From Ursus arctos (taxonomy: Eukaryota > Chordata > Mammalia > Carnivora > Ursidae), in assembly GCF_023065955.2 (NCBI RefSeq), contig NW_026622985.1, positions 5,230,001 through 5,294,000 of the forward strand: 64,000 bases of DNA, read 5' to 3'. Made by a program: the position numbers and the translations under genes. The notes under the pieces were generated by a model. That model was not told the origin of the DNA. It searched no databases and saw only the letters and a program-made list of their open reading frames with translations. Position 1 is the first letter of the stretch, and every line of letters starts with the position of its first letter. This document shows positions 20,826 through 33,605 of this stretch, piece by piece.

Positions 20826-23800
20826 GCACAATTGAATTGAATTAAAGGCTAAAGCATAGAAAGTAGTCTACCAGCGAAGTGATGTTGCGTTTCTCCACGG
20901 ACAGTACGTTGATCGGAGATTTTAGAAGTAGAATCTTGACATTTTTTAAAAGCCCTATTGAATAGATAAAGAGAATTGATTTGAATTAAACATAATTCTT
21001 TTGCCTTTAAGGGTATTTACAAGGGCTTTTGTTTCTTTAATGGCTTTCATCTTCTGTGTCATAGCTGTCTCCCGTCAGCTGGATTTAGTAATGAATTCCT
21101 CTTGTTTGTTTAAAGGACCAGAATGACTTTATGTAGAGCTTGTCTTTGGCCCTATCTGCTCCTCTGTGGGAAATCATGCTTTCCACCCTTGTCCTTGCAC
21201 ATCACACAGTGTCCTTCCTGACGATCCTCACGGAGGTGTGAAACAGTTCACACCAGGGCACTGACAGGGGTTTACAACCCATCCTCTGGAGTGCCGGAAC
21301 ACTGCCGAACAGACACCTGGCAAACATTGTTAACACTCTTAGGAACTGGGCCATCAAGTCAATATTTTAGGGACATACAAGAGCACAATTCCTTCCTGGA
21401 GTAATCTGAGGCTCGGCCCAATGTCTTCACTCATGTCTTTTATGGCACATTTTTGCATCTGGTTTTGGATGGCTCTGTTAGACTCACCTGTTCTCCTCGC
21501 ATACTCTAGACTCCAGTTACACCCAGCATATGCTCTCAGAAGTCACAACACTGCTTCATACCCGTCGGCCTTTGTTATCTCCTCTGCCAGGACTGGCTTT
21601 TCCCCTTCACCTCTTGCTCCTTCCTCGGGTCCCGAGGAAATGGTAGATCCAGTAGATTCTGGCAAAAAATTGACTGAGAGAGGTCCAAAGTATCCAGAGT
21701 GACTCCATGACATATGTATTGCTAATTTCTAAATTAGGTGGGTCCAAGACACAATGCGGATATTTTTGCCCACATTGGAGGAGGCAGTGGGTTTAGACCC
21801 ACACGTGGAACCCTGCGTCTTCTGGATGAGGGACGAAGTGCTACATGGATGGCGGTCTTGCCCCAGAACGCCCAAGCTTCTCTGCATTGCAGACTCAGCC
21901 TACTTCAGTCTTGCTTTCTTTATTTGTGCCTCTCTGTCCCTGCTCCCCATCATATCAAGGCCTCCTGCCTAGTAAACCCTGCTCCCTGCCCAAAACGCAC
22001 ACACACACATACCCAGAGATCATGGCATCCCTGCTCCAATCATGTTTTTAGAAATGAACACTCATCTTCTTAGAAACTCTTCACCCAAACAGCCTCATCT
22101 TGCCAATGGGTATTGTCAATGCTGGGCCAGCCTCTCTGTCTCCAAATCCATGTCACTATATTCACTCTCATTTGTGCTGCCTGTCCCCACCCTCAAGTCT
22201 CCTGAGACTGAATATACAAATGGACAACAGGCACAAAGTATATAAAAACAGAACCCTGACCCACACCTGCAGCAACCTGCCTGGGAAGTCCAACAAAAAC
22301 CCCTGCGATGATGAGCCCCGTGGCTAGGACTTGTGCATGATTCACTGTCTCTCCGATGCTTGCTCCACTTCAACTGAGGCCCAACCAGAGAAAGTCAAAT
22401 ATCCCCAAGATGGCTCCATGGATTTGGTCTGGAGCACAGACTTACCGTTTGCTGTGACAGGAAATCGGTGGAAGGACCTCTGCTCCAGGCTCCTCAGAAC
22501 ACAGGCACCCATGCTAGTCCAGAACAGTCTATTACGAAACTGCAGAAATACTGAGAGTGGTCAGAGATTTTTAGAGCAGTGATGTCATGTTTGTTCTAAC
22601 GAGAGCTGTATGAAATGTCTGTTGAATCTAATAGTAAGTTGGGGTGTATAATTTGAAGGTCTTTCAATTTATTTGGGAATTCATTTCAATTATATTTTGT
22701 AAAAATATTGGTCTGCAATGTATCAAAAATTAAGGTTAATCTTTCCCTACAGAGAATTGAACATCACCACCCTATTTCCCTTCAGCAAGGAGTAGTGGCA
22801 AAGACAGTGAGCCATGGTGGGTTATCAATAGATGCAATAATATCGCTTGAATAAACAAATTAAAAAAAAAACAGGAATTGAGTGAGAACTACATCATTAT
22901 TTATTCAATACACATGAGGTCAGTGTGATCTTGAGACGGTAAGTTTCCCGTTGCAAGTTTCCCAGCGGGACACAAGCCCTTTGTGTCATAGGTTTTTCCG
23001 CCATAAGAGCAGTGTTCTTAAGAGCTAGAAAGTTAGTCACCATAAAACCTAAACAAAAAGCAATTTGGTCAGCATGTAATACCAATAAATTGTAGTAAAT
23101 GACTTACTAAACAAGCAAGATTTGAATTCTGTTTCCAGAAACAAAATAACAGCAATACAGAGAAAGCAAAGGTATTAATATTTTGCTGGCACGCTAGGCC
23201 AGGCCATTTGTAATCAACAGTTCTAAAGGGTAACGGCTCATTCTCGGATACTAGAATCTACCGCGACCTCACCCTGTGGACCTCAGACACACTTCCTCAG
23301 GATATGTCCTAATCAAAGGGCTGATCGGGCAAGTCAACAGGGACAGAAACAGCCTCTGGAAAATCCCATGTGAGCACTTGCCAAGGTGCACAGTGCTTGT
23401 ACCCATCTCGTGGCCAATTTCAGTTTTCTTCATGTTGTCCTTGTAGCCAACAGAGCATTGAGAAGACTAACGACAGTTGGCATGATCGTGAGAAATACCC
23501 TGCCGAAGGCCAGCAGCGTCCAAGCAGCCTGCTCCACAGGAACCCAACGGATCCTGTGACTTCCTGCCACTCAGGTCCACACCTGTCTCAGTGACGAAGA
23601 ACCCCTAAACCAATGGTTCTCGGCCTTTTACCACCACGGCAATGGCGCCTGCTCACGGACTACACTCCCCTGAGCGCTCCGAAGCTACACGCATTCCAGA
23701 TGCATCACTCAGCAGAGTGCAGTTGGGTGTGGGCCAGCAGCAGGACTTCAGGAAACAGTGAACTGTAAATCCGTTCTGGTTTTTGGTAAATCACCTGCAA

Positions 23801-25159
23801 ACTGTGGTACTTCACTAATCACCTTGACACACCTGACAGGTGAGTATGACCCACCAGCATGTAACAACTCTGGGGTTAAAGGCTGTTTCCTCCTACCTTA
23901 TCTAGAAGCACAGTGACCCATGTCCTCAGGGCCAGGGGTGGAGCCATGGTCATTCAAGCGTTGGATTCACAAGCACATTCTGGATGTGTGGAGCGCTGGG
24001 CCATCAGGAAGGCACAAGTTGAATAAACCTAGCAACTCAGTCCTGAGGAAGCCCTCAGCCAGTGGAAGAGCTGGCTCAGGAAGCCGGTGGGACGTGTTAC
24101 TGAAGAAATGATAATGGATGGTGACAAAGGACACGGCAGTCTCTGCAGTTCCCGAGCTCAGCAGCGATACTTGGCCCTCGGAAGCAGGATGTAATTGAAA
24201 AGTCTAGCCACTCCCTCACTATGGGTTTTCTTAGTGTCATTTGAATTACATATGTGCCCTTCTGCCTCTAAAAAGCAGAGAATCTAATTAAGGCATGTTA
24301 GGGATATCTGGGATTTGTTTTTATCAGGTATGGGCAGGCATGGAAATGACCATCAGTAAGGAAGAAGATGATACTCATGGTTCCCGAGAAGCAGGAGGCA
24401 CCCCATGCAAGGCCACACGGGGAGGCTCCAGGGTCCGCCGGGGGACAGAGGGAGCCTAGGAAAATGCAGACAAGAGCCCGTACTGTGGTTTCCACAGGGA
24501 GGAATGGGTGAAGTGGCGTGGGCAGGTTTAGAATTGGCTAGTATGAATAATTTCAGTGGGCCCTGGGGCAGAGGGTCTGTTCCATTGTCTGGCACAGAGA
24601 TCCAGGGTGATTACAGTGGTTCGGGGGGCATCATGGCCCAGAGTGCAAGACCCCGATAAAGAAGGTGGCTGGAACTATGAGCTGGGATTGGTTGGTTTCC
24701 ATCCGGAAGGAGTGTTCCCAGACATGTCCTTTGCTGCTTCTGGGAATTGGCTAGCCCCGGGGGACGGGGGTGACTCCAGGGTCAGCAGGGCCCCAGATGT
24801 CAAAGGAAACCTGTGAATCACGAAACTCCCAAAAGTCTTTCGCCATCTTGGAGGATGCACAGTGCCATGAAAATCTGATTGTATTTGGAGAACTAAATAA
24901 GAGACACGGGAGCATATTTCTTCAGCTAAGCTTTGCAGGAACTAGAGAGTAAATTTGGAAGTGCAAAGCTCCCAACTGCTCTTTTTGAAATTTTCAAGGG
25001 GATTTGGGAGGGATCTTCATTTCTGTGCACTAGGTTTTACAAAACCTCATACACGGCTCATTTTCCCCATCCGCTAGCAGAACTGCACCGCCCTCTTTGT
25101 GAGAGTCTGCATACACCCTCCACTCCACTAGAAGCTTGGTCTATTCTGGTGGTTAATCT
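20826..25159. other. Mostly single-copy sequence, no gene recognised
   Basis: About 4.3 kb without CAN-SINE or young L1. A possible L2 piece lies at 21430-21640 ('ctcctctgccaggactggct'). The GC content rises after 23.2 kb. Many overlapping frames of 60-110 codons occur on both strands but none resembles a known protein to me. A short TATA-like 'gtatataaaa' at 22238 lies in repeat-free DNA without other promoter signs. Confidence 0.35.
21430..21640 (+). mobile_element. Possible L2 fragment
   Basis: 'ggcctttgttatctcctctg' then 'ccaggactggcttttcccc' resembles the LINE-2 3' region in sense orientation. Weak. Confidence 0.3.
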
Positions 25160-25315
25160 TCACTGCCCTTCCTGAGGTAGAAATCAGTATGGTTTTTTGC
25201 AGGTGAGGATGTCAGGGTAAAAGGATTATATAACTTCCCCCAAGGTCACATAGCCATCAGCCTGTGGAGCCAGGATTAGTCCCACACTGCCCAACTCTGA
25301 ACTTCATCCTGCCCA
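25160..25315 (+). mobile_element. MIR fragment
   Basis: 'ataacttcccccaaggtcac' then 'atagccatcagcctgtggag' and 'ccaggattagtcccacactg' match the 3' half of MIR. Confidence 0.7.
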
Positions 25316-25704
25316 GGGCCACTCACTGCTGTCCTGGTCCAGAGGCTAAGGGGACTTCCCCCAAACCTTTTTCCAATGGCTCCTTGTGATGCCTCATGGC
25401 CTAATGGCAGAGGTGAAGTGAAATCTGTCCCTCTGGGAACTCAGCCAGCTCAGCCTGCCACAGGGCTCCGCTGTTCCTTCTGAGCCACTTTCATGCAGGG
25501 TCGTTGAGAGACCGCATCACTGGTTAACAGCAAACAAGCATCTAGTTAGAAGGTACGGACAACACTCTCTAATGTACTACGCTCATCTTCACGATGATGC
25601 TGGAAGACAGACACGGTCCTGTCCAGCGAGTGGGGATTCACCATGTTTGTGGTCGAACTCTGCCTTCAATGGAAGATTGCTCCCTGACATTTCAGCCCCA
25701 CTCC
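25316..25704. other. Unassigned single-copy sequence
   Basis: Nothing recognised. There is a MIR-like hint at 25570-25660. Confidence 0.3.
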
Positions 25705-25860
25705 TGCTATTTATGATTTATGTGTGCCAGTGCCTTACGCACATCATCTCCTTGAGGCTTCCATCAGCTCTGTGAAGACCATCCAGAGAAAGCAGGCTAG
25801 GACGCTTGTCTGGGGTCACACAGCTCATAAGGGCTGTTTGCTGGATTCCCACCCAGGAGG
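25705..25860 (+). mobile_element. MIR fragment
   Basis: 'tatgtgtgccagtgccttac', 'acatcatctccttgaggctt', then 'ctggggtcacacagctcata' and 'gctggattcccacccag' follow the MIR order. Confidence 0.75.
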
Positions 25861-26659
25861 GTCAGGAGAGAAAGCCATTTCTTTCCATGTACAAGATCAT
25901 TGGCTTTGACAAAAGGCAACCCTGGTTGCCTGATCTTATATGCCCCCACAACTTGTGTTGGAGTTTTGGCTTCCAGCGGCCCTATGGGTCCCAGACAGGC
26001 TGCTGGTGAGACCCTGGCAGGCTCTCCCCTCTCCAGTGGTCTGGAGGTGGCACCATTTCCCACCAGGAGCCCTGCCTCCCGCCTTGGGGGAGGATTATAT
26101 CAACTTCCAGACAAGGAGGGTCTTGGTGTCACCAATGTTTGGGCTGGAAATAGTATACTGGAAGCCTGGGTGAGGGCAAGGGAGAGAAAAATGGCCAAGG
26201 TATAGGGGAACATAGATGAAGCCAATGATGTGGTGTCCCCTCAAAATGTGACCTGAAATATTAGTTCAATAAGGGAGGTGAAGAAAACATGATTTTATGT
26301 GAATAAAAATCACTGACCTCATCACTATTCAGAATATTTAAGTCCTGTGCAGCTTCTCTCCCCAAACTGGCACGTCCCCTTCACCATTTTATACTGTCAT
26401 GGCCTGGTCCCTAAGAAAGCTAATGACTATGAATTTTAGTAATTGATTAGAGATGGCCAGCCTGGGAGGCAGGAGTGAGACCGGCTGGGGTGGGAGTTGG
26501 GAGAGCAGGGCAGAGAGAAGAGGCATTCCCAAATTGACCATGACTCTGCATCAAGGACAACTGCTCCTTCAGTCTCTAGACCATATTCAGCAAGGCTCTA
26601 AGTACCACTGGATCTCAGGAGAGCCCATTCAGGGAGAGGATGGGAGGAGCATTTGATTA
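25861..26659. other. Unassigned sequence
   Basis: No repeat named with confidence. It may contain further decayed retroviral-type sequence continuous with the next feature. Open frames of about 100 codons overlap on both strands. Confidence 0.3.
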
Positions 26660-27270
26660 CCAACTCCCCTGGACAAAGGTTCCCATAATGGGAGTTGCTA
26701 TTCCAGACACATGCCTGGCTGCCCCGTGGTGGGGCAGCAGCCCTGGGTCCTGTAGCAATGCCAGGAAATTACCCCACAGGGAAGGTAAGTTCTGGCTTTC
26801 CTTATAACTCCACCCAAGCCCCAAATGGCCAAGTGATGGTTACTCTTTCCAGTCCTGTGGACTCCTTACTGTGCCCTGTCCTCTTGTGGAGCATTTCCAC
26901 ACTTGGAACCAGGATCTCTAACCCAGCAGAGCTTTAAGTTTACCAGAGCAAGAATCACAAACTCCAAAAGGGTGGTTCTGGAAGACATGGTGAAGGGGTC
27001 CATCCCATCTCTACCCCTTGTTTTCCCCAATGTGTGTCTTCTAGCTATTACAAACATAGCCCCATATATTGGCCATTGGTCAGCACATGGATCAGCCTTG
27101 TAGAAAAGTGACCAATTCACACTGGACTTTGTCCCCTGGCTGGATTTTTCACAGGCCATGGTTCTGTTCCACCAGGCCATTGCTTCTGGGTAGAGGGTGT
27201 GTGGTCAGGTCAGTGGATCCTGTGACCACATGCTTATTGTTCTACTTATTTTGCTGTTAAATGGGTTCCT
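26660..27270 (-). mobile_element. ERVL-type endogenous retrovirus pol remnant (3' end of pol)
   Basis: Read on the minus strand, 26866-27180 has an open stretch whose wording (for example 'ttggagtttgtgattcttgc' followed by 'gaaatgctccacaagagga') resembles the end of the integrase part of ERVL pol. No catalytic region is visible and the surrounding frame is broken. It cannot be functional. It ends next to an antisense MLT1-type LTR. Confidence 0.5.
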
Positions 27271-27277
27271 TGGTGTG

Positions 27278-27716
27278 TTGATTTCTTAGAGTTGCTATAA
27301 CAAAGTAAACCAGACAGTTAAAAACAACAGAAATTTTCCCTCACAGTTCGAAATCCAGATGTCAACAGGGTTGGTTCCTTTTGGAGGTTCTGAGGGAGAA
27401 TCTGTTCCAAGCCTCTCTTCCAGCCAACAGTGGTTGGTGGTCAACAGTTCCTGGTCTTCATTGGCATGGAGACACATCACTCCTGCCTCTGCCATTGTCT
27501 TCATATGGGCTGTCCCCTGTATGTGTGTCTGGGCATCTTCCCTTTTCATAAGGACGCCTGCCATATTGGATTAAGGGCCACCCTACTCGAATACGCACTC
27601 CTCCTAACTTGATTACATCAGCAAAGACCCTATTTCCAAATAAGGTTGTTTTCAGATAGTGGGGATTGACATCACATCTTTCAAGGGGACACAATTTAAC
27701 CCACAGCACTTGGTGC
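27278..27716 (-). mobile_element. MaLR LTR (MLT1-type), antisense
   Basis: The reverse complement gives the usual MLT1 order. In + orientation the text reads 'agttgctataacaaagtaaa', 'acaacagaaattttccctca', 'gattacatcagcaaagaccc', 'tatttccaaataaggttg' and 'ttcaaggggacacaattta'. Nearly complete. Confidence 0.85.
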
Positions 27717-27753
27717 AGGACATCATGTCAGATGATTAGAAACGCTATAGGTT

Positions 27754-27757
<4 letters not shown>

Positions 27758-27784
<27 letters not shown>
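27758..27784 (+). repeat. (GA)n microsatellite
   Basis: About 13 uninterrupted GA units. Confidence 0.97.
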
Positions 27785-30700
27785 TGAGAACGAAAAACTC
27801 TGTAGGTCTTCAGTTGGTGGTGCTGATGGAGATACTGGAGACAGGGAAGGCAAACTCACAGGAGTGGATAGGGTAGAAGGTGTCCATGTCATTGACTTTT
27901 CACTACCTGACAACCTGGTGTCCTCAAGAAATGGCACCTTTGAGAGCCAGCATTGAGCATGCCTGCTGACAATTCGGGCATTTGGCTTTAGCTATACCTG
28001 GTTAAGACTTTAGGAGACTTCAGTGAGCTCACACAGAGCTGCTACATGTGTTCTCATGACCACCCCATTCAGGGAAAGCCGCAGTGTAGTGAGGAGTGGC
28101 CAAGGACAGGGCCTGGCTGGCACCCCCTGTGTGAGCCATGCTGTGCAGCTGTTGTTGAACACTTCCTCTGGGACACGTGATCCCTGGTGGGTGTCAGTGG
28201 GATGCATAGAGGTATACATGCACTGCAGTGTTCCTTGACCCCACTCTTCCAGTCTTGCTCCTTCCCAGGCCCGGTGCAACTAGCTAATTCATGTGCCAAG
28301 GTCCTGGGGTCTATGTTCATCTGTACCCCAGAACTCATACCTCGCCACATGAAGTGAGCAGTCATATTTTGCCCACAGCTCTGCCCTTGAGGAAACTTTT
28401 CCTTCTCCCTGCTCTTAGGTCCAGCCTGGGTGGGGCTGCAGGGCAGCTGTAATCTGATTTCAGATGGCACCAAAAGGAGGAAGCCAGGGAAAAATGTCTG
28501 GCTTCACGCTCCTCCCTCCTCGGATCTCGGGGAGGTGTGCGTCAGACAGGAATCCTGGTGTCAAGGTCTGTTGATGTCGCCCATCCTCCGCAGCCTCCTG
28601 GAGCTGGGAAGGGAGCAGCAGTGAAAGAAGGCGGGTGGATCTGGAGACGCAAATGGAAGAAATCCAGCACAAAGAGTAAACACGCGTATCTTCCCTGAAA
28701 TTGACATTTCCAGAAGGGGAGCGTCCAATTCTGGATCCACACCCAATGCTTTGTTGTGTTTTTCCAGAGCTGGCGAGTCCAAATACACACAGCCGGTCAT
28801 GGCTCCCCAAAGCCTCTCACAGGAGGCACACTGAACCCCCAGGAGCCTCAGGTGACAAGTGTCAGGGTTCCGATAGGGATTGCTGGTAGAGGGGAAGGTA
28901 AAGTCTTGGCACTTTAACCTCAAGGCTGAACCCCCATTCTTTGATCACCTTACCCACCAACCAAGCTCCCTACACACACACATCTAGCCATGCTGGGGGC
29001 ACAGAGATGTAGGGGACTCTGATCTGACTCCTAAGGGAAATGGACTCAGTACTCTGAAAACCAAAGGAGCACACCACCACCACCACCCTCCCACACACGC
29101 ACACACAAACCTTTAAAGCTCTAGGACCTTCTGTGTCTCCCTAGCAGGAAGATGACATAGCAGGTTTGCAGAACCTTATAGTTGGATCAGTCAGCAAGGG
29201 GACATCAGGGAAAGCAGCTGACCCATCCTTGGTGCTGGTGGAGACATCTGTGTATGTGTGTCTTCTTTCCACAGTGGGGGAAGACCCTGCCCTGAGTCTT
29301 GATCCTTCCTGGGCTTCACTCAGGAGAAACTGTTAGGTCCAGGGTATGGTAGATTATATGTTTCCCAAAGACAGTTTAATAATGTTTGTCATCCCATACG
29401 CTGTCCTCTAGTGTGACTTGAGCATTCCTCTCATTGCAGGTGGGGCCTGGGTCAACCTCCCTTTGCATCTGAGAATCTTTGTCACTGCTTCAATCAGCAG
29501 GGTAAGGCAGAAGTGTCAGGTGTGGCTTCCCGGAGTTGGCCGGGGAGGTACACACAGCTCTCTTGAATGTTCTCTCCAGAAAGCCCTCTCTAGATGTGCC
29601 TCTCAGAACTGGCTGCCTGCTCTGAGCAGCCCGGGCCCTGGGGGAGGCTGCAGATGGGGGTGCCAGTCCCGAGGAGCCCACCCTCAGCTATCCTGGAGCT
29701 GGCAGCAGACAGGTGAGTGAGGGAGCCATCTGGGAAGGGACCCTCCAGGCCAGCTACTTGAGTCATCCCTGTCATTCCAGATTTCCCAGCTGAGGCTCTA
29801 GTCCTCAAGAAGCCCAGGGGAACCTGCCCCCCACCCATGTCCTTTATGAATTCCTAGTTCATGAATTCACGAGCATAACAAAGTGCTTGCTCTACACAAG
29901 TCAGGTCTTTTAGAAACCTTTCCTGTTGTTTCTGTTCCCTCGGGGTGAATATGTGCTGCCAAAATCTATTCAGAGTATGAAGCAGCTTTACTGCGAGCTC
30001 ATCCTGCCTCCATCGACCAGGGGCGGGGCTGACACGCAAGACACCACCTAGAGCGGGGGCTGGCGCTCCAGGGTGGAGGGTCACCATGGAGGGGACGGTC
30101 CTGCCTCTCCTCAGAGAAGAGATCTGGGCTGGCCTGTGCAGGGCATGCGGGAGTGCACAGACCACGCTTCTGTGCAGCCAGCTTTGTCAGCGTCACTGAA
30201 GAGGATGGCACAGTGTAGGACAAGAGGTGGCAGCTGAGCTCTGATTCAGGCAAGGTGTCCCCAGTCCCAAGGCTGCTTGTACTGGCTGCAGTCCAGTCCT
30301 GGCCTGACCTGGGATCCATCTGTGACCACAGGTAACAGCCCCAAGATACCTGAAACAGGAGAGCAGGGCTTCTCAAAGACCTGCCTTGTTGCAGGGAGGG
30401 GACCTCAAGTCATTGGCTTGTGAGGTGCACTGGCTTTCACAGCCCAACCAAACCCTGTGGTGTGGGTGGCGGCCAGGCCAGGGGAGCAACATGGGGCCCT
30501 TGTGCTGCTCATCAGGCTGGGGAATGAGCGCTGCGCCTGACCCGTCCCGTATCCATGCATCTGGGACAGACCCCTCATGGTGCCACATGGGAACGGATAC
30601 TTACATGGAAGGAGAAGGAGGTGAACAAGGTGTCCTAGCTGCAGCCTCCAAGACCAAACCTGTGGTGGCTCACCTGGACAACTCCTGTGCTCCAAGGACC

Positions 30701-31364
30701 TGGCCCGTGGTGGGGGGGGAGGGGGGCAGCACCGTGAGTCACTGCCATCCCAGGCCTCTGCCACAGGCCCGGAGCTGGAGCCCAACTGCCTGCTTTAGCA
30801 GCTTCCTTCTCCTTGGGACGTTTGAACTGAGGAACAGGGAGGCCTGGCTCTGCCTCGGATGCTTGAGGGGCTGGAAACACCCCATCACTTGTGCTGAGAG
30901 CTCTCAGGAGGAAGGACAGAGCTGCTCTGCGGTACGGCTGGTGGATGCCCAGCCCCGTCCCTGCCACGCTCATGGGAAACCCCGGGAGCCCTCACTCCGG
31001 CTCCATCGGCCACCGCGTCACGTTGTTGAGCTGTCCTCTCCCTCAGACACCCACTCCACAGACTGCTCAGAAACTCCTGTTTCCACTCTGCTTACAGGTA
31101 TCTCCTGAGAAACATTCCAGCCTTATCCATGCGGGAGAACCACTCACGTCGGGGTAAGGGCGGGTGTCTGCCTGAGGACACAGGGCAGATCTTCAAGCCC
31201 TGCTGTGCATGTAGTGACCACAGTCTTCGAGAAATGTCCAGGCTCAGAAATCAGAAATCCTCAAATTCCCCCTCGAATGTTTAAGTAGTACCAGTCACGG
31301 GGTTCCCCCGATAGGTCTGACAGCCAGCACCGCTTGTCTGGGATCAGCCTTTAGCCACAAGTTA
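27785..31364. other. GC-richer single-copy block, no gene recognised
   Basis: No named repeat and no SINE. Frames are long by the standard of this window: + strand 30386-31108 (240 residues), minus strand 28069-28473 and 30405-30785. They overlap one another on opposite strands, are rich in Ser/Pro/Gly/Trp/Cys, and show no domain I know. This is typical of stop-poor GC-rich DNA. A short CAC-repeat lies at 29069-29088. Confidence 0.35.
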
Positions 31365-31500
31365 ATCCACTTTTACCTGCCACGTGCCAGGCGTGGCGCA
31401 TGCAGCTCTGTGACCTCCACCAAGTCCTCAGAGCACCCATGGCGGGGGAGGTACCATATCAGACATCCAGCGATCCAGTTCTCTGACTTGTCTAAAATGA
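31365..31500 (+). mobile_element. Possible MIR fragment
   Basis: 'ttttacctgccacgtgccag' followed by 'cagttctctgacttgtct' resembles the start and middle of MIR. Diverged. Confidence 0.45.
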
Positions 31501-33483
31501 GCGGCATGTTTGTCTGCCTCAGGGCCTTTGCTCCCCTGGGGTACTCCATCGGCCAGGTGGGGGATGCACCCAGGCCCCAGGTAGCCACCCTGCAGTTTAG
31601 AGCTCTTGGGCTCAAGCAGGGACATGCACACCCCCGAGAGCCCCCTTTTCCCACACGTGAAGTCAGGCCTCCTGGATGGTGGATGGAGAAGCGGATGTGA
31701 CTTGCCCACCCTGACACTGGACTTGGACAAATGTCCCAGTGCCGCAAATGCCCTCCCTTCCCCTCCCCTCTCCCTGCAGGGCCTACGCAGAACCAGACCC
31801 CGCTGTAGGACTGGCCCAAGCTCCTTCTTCACTATCTCCACTCCTCCAGCCTTCTTCCTCTTCTTATGTATTTTGCAACAGCCACACACCAGCAACGGCT
31901 TCCTGAGGATGCAGAGGTGAAAGGTCTGTTTAAATCTGGAAGGGAAGGCTGACAAGGACCAGATAAGCACAGCTGGGTGTAGACACAAGAGCAAGGAGCT
32001 ATGGTGTGGCATCCGTAGCTGTGTGACGTAAAGCAGGGAGCTAGGGTCTCTGGGCAGATCTGGAACACCTGCGTATTTGTGTAGAATTACTTGGCATAGG
32101 GGGCAGGGGGACAGGGGCAGGGCAGGGAGGGGCTGGTGAAATGAACTCCTGCTCTCTGGCCCTGCCCAGACCCTCTGCCTCAGCATCTCTGGAGGAAGAC
32201 CTTCGAATCTGGAAGGACTGGCAGTTGGGTGCAAGGACTGCACTAGACATTGCGGTCAAACTGGGACCAGCAGTCAGAAGGAGAAAGGTGCCAGCTCGGG
32301 TGGTAGAGCCCCATGTCCATCTGGGTGGGCCAGGCAAGCAGAGCCGCTCTGAGCATTACGGAAATAAGGCATTTGTTCCTGGAATCAGGCCCAAGCCAGA
32401 TACACAGGAAGTTGGAGCAGTGAAGGTTTGGAAGCACCTGCGTTAGGCACGTGGCAGATGGTCGGAGCCTGTAGGAGAATCCAAGAGACCATTACCATGC
32501 CCGGCCCACAATGGTGGCTGTGAGGGGCTCGTGGGGCAGGTGCAGGGCACTAATGCCCCTGGGAGCCCTGGCTCCCCGGTCTGCATGAGTTTCTGCTGAG
32601 CTTGGGGTCACCCTTGGCTCGCAGGGCCAGGAGGCAGGGAGGAAGGCTGGGTGCAGAGCCTGGAGAGGGGATCCAGGGTGTCTCTGCACCTGCTTGACCC
32701 CACGACCAAACACAAAGACCTTCGCAGAGGAATGGCCGCTGCTACACTGCTGGATTTCAAATCTCTCACAAGTTCCCCTTTCAGCCAAATCTAACCCAAT
32801 ACTGTCCCAGAAGGAGGCACCCTATCCTGGCTTGACCAAGTGCCCGGGGTCACTGCAGGGGGGCAGAGGGGCTCAAGTATTACCAGAAGAATTGGATTTA
32901 GAAGCTGGAGTCTGTTAAGTCTGAGTCTCTGACATTCGTGAAGAGTCAGATTCTTGCTGCGTGCTCCGAAGGGGAGAGCGCTAAGTGGGCCACCTGAGGA
33001 CACATTTGAAGTTCAGAGTCTGCACTTTGTTCTCACGCGTGCACACGCACAGTGCGGCGCTCCCTTTCTTTCCTTTCTAATCTTGGATCGCTGCAGCTTT
33101 GCCCTCTGACCTCAGAGGTCTGCTCCTTTGTTCTCCTGTCTTCAGAGTTCAGGAATTCTGTAAGAATTCTGTGCCCACATGCCACCTGGAAACTGACAAT
33201 CTCGAGCATAAAGATCAACGTTTCTGTGGTCACCCGCAGCTAACAAGGTGATCATTCCCTAGGTGACACCTCTGCGTATCACAGGTACCAACATGATTTA
33301 CTCACTCAGCATGCACCCTCAGCTGCTCCCTCGTAAGGAGAGACCTCACCTTATTTGCATTTGTGCATTCAGCACCCAGGGTAGGGATACATCTGTTGTT
33401 TAATAAATAGAGATGAATGGGTGTTTCAGGAGATGCCTCTTCCCGGGTCATGCACAGTTTTAGTTGTTGTTTTGTTTTGTTTT
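31501..33483. other. Single-copy sequence with the window's longest ORF, probably not a gene
   Basis: The minus-strand frame 31428-32243 (271 residues) is the longest in the window. It starts in unassigned DNA, runs into the possible MIR, and is overlapped by + frames at 31410-31700, 31606-31920 and 32141-32446. It has no signal peptide, membrane segment or known motif that I can see. I treat it as chance in a stop-poor region. Confidence 0.3.
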
Positions 33484-33605
33484 TAAGTAGATTCCACACC
33501 CGGTGTGGAGCACAATGCAGGGCTTGAACTCACAACCCTGAAATCAAGACCTGAGCGGAGATCAAGAATCAGACGCTTAACCGACTGAGCCACCCAGGAG
33601 CCCCC
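33484..33605 (-). mobile_element. CAN-SINE, short form
   Basis: Reverse copy: 'gtagattccacacccggtgt', 'aaatcaagacctgagcggag', head 'actgagccacccaggagcc'. It is flanked by 'gggtcatgcacagttt' (33445) and 'gggtcatttacagttg' (33607), an imperfect duplication. Confidence 0.9.

Noticed and set aside
22225..22260. TATA-like 'gtatataaaa' as a promoter
   Set aside because: No other promoter element, CpG island or downstream exon is visible.
23611..23880. hAT DNA transposon end ('ccaatggttctcggcc')
   Set aside because: Only a short start-like motif; no matching inverted end or internal sequence seen.
31428..32243. 271-residue minus-strand ORF as a gene
   Set aside because: It overlaps several + frames and a possible MIR, lacks motifs, and lies in GC-rich DNA where stops are rare.
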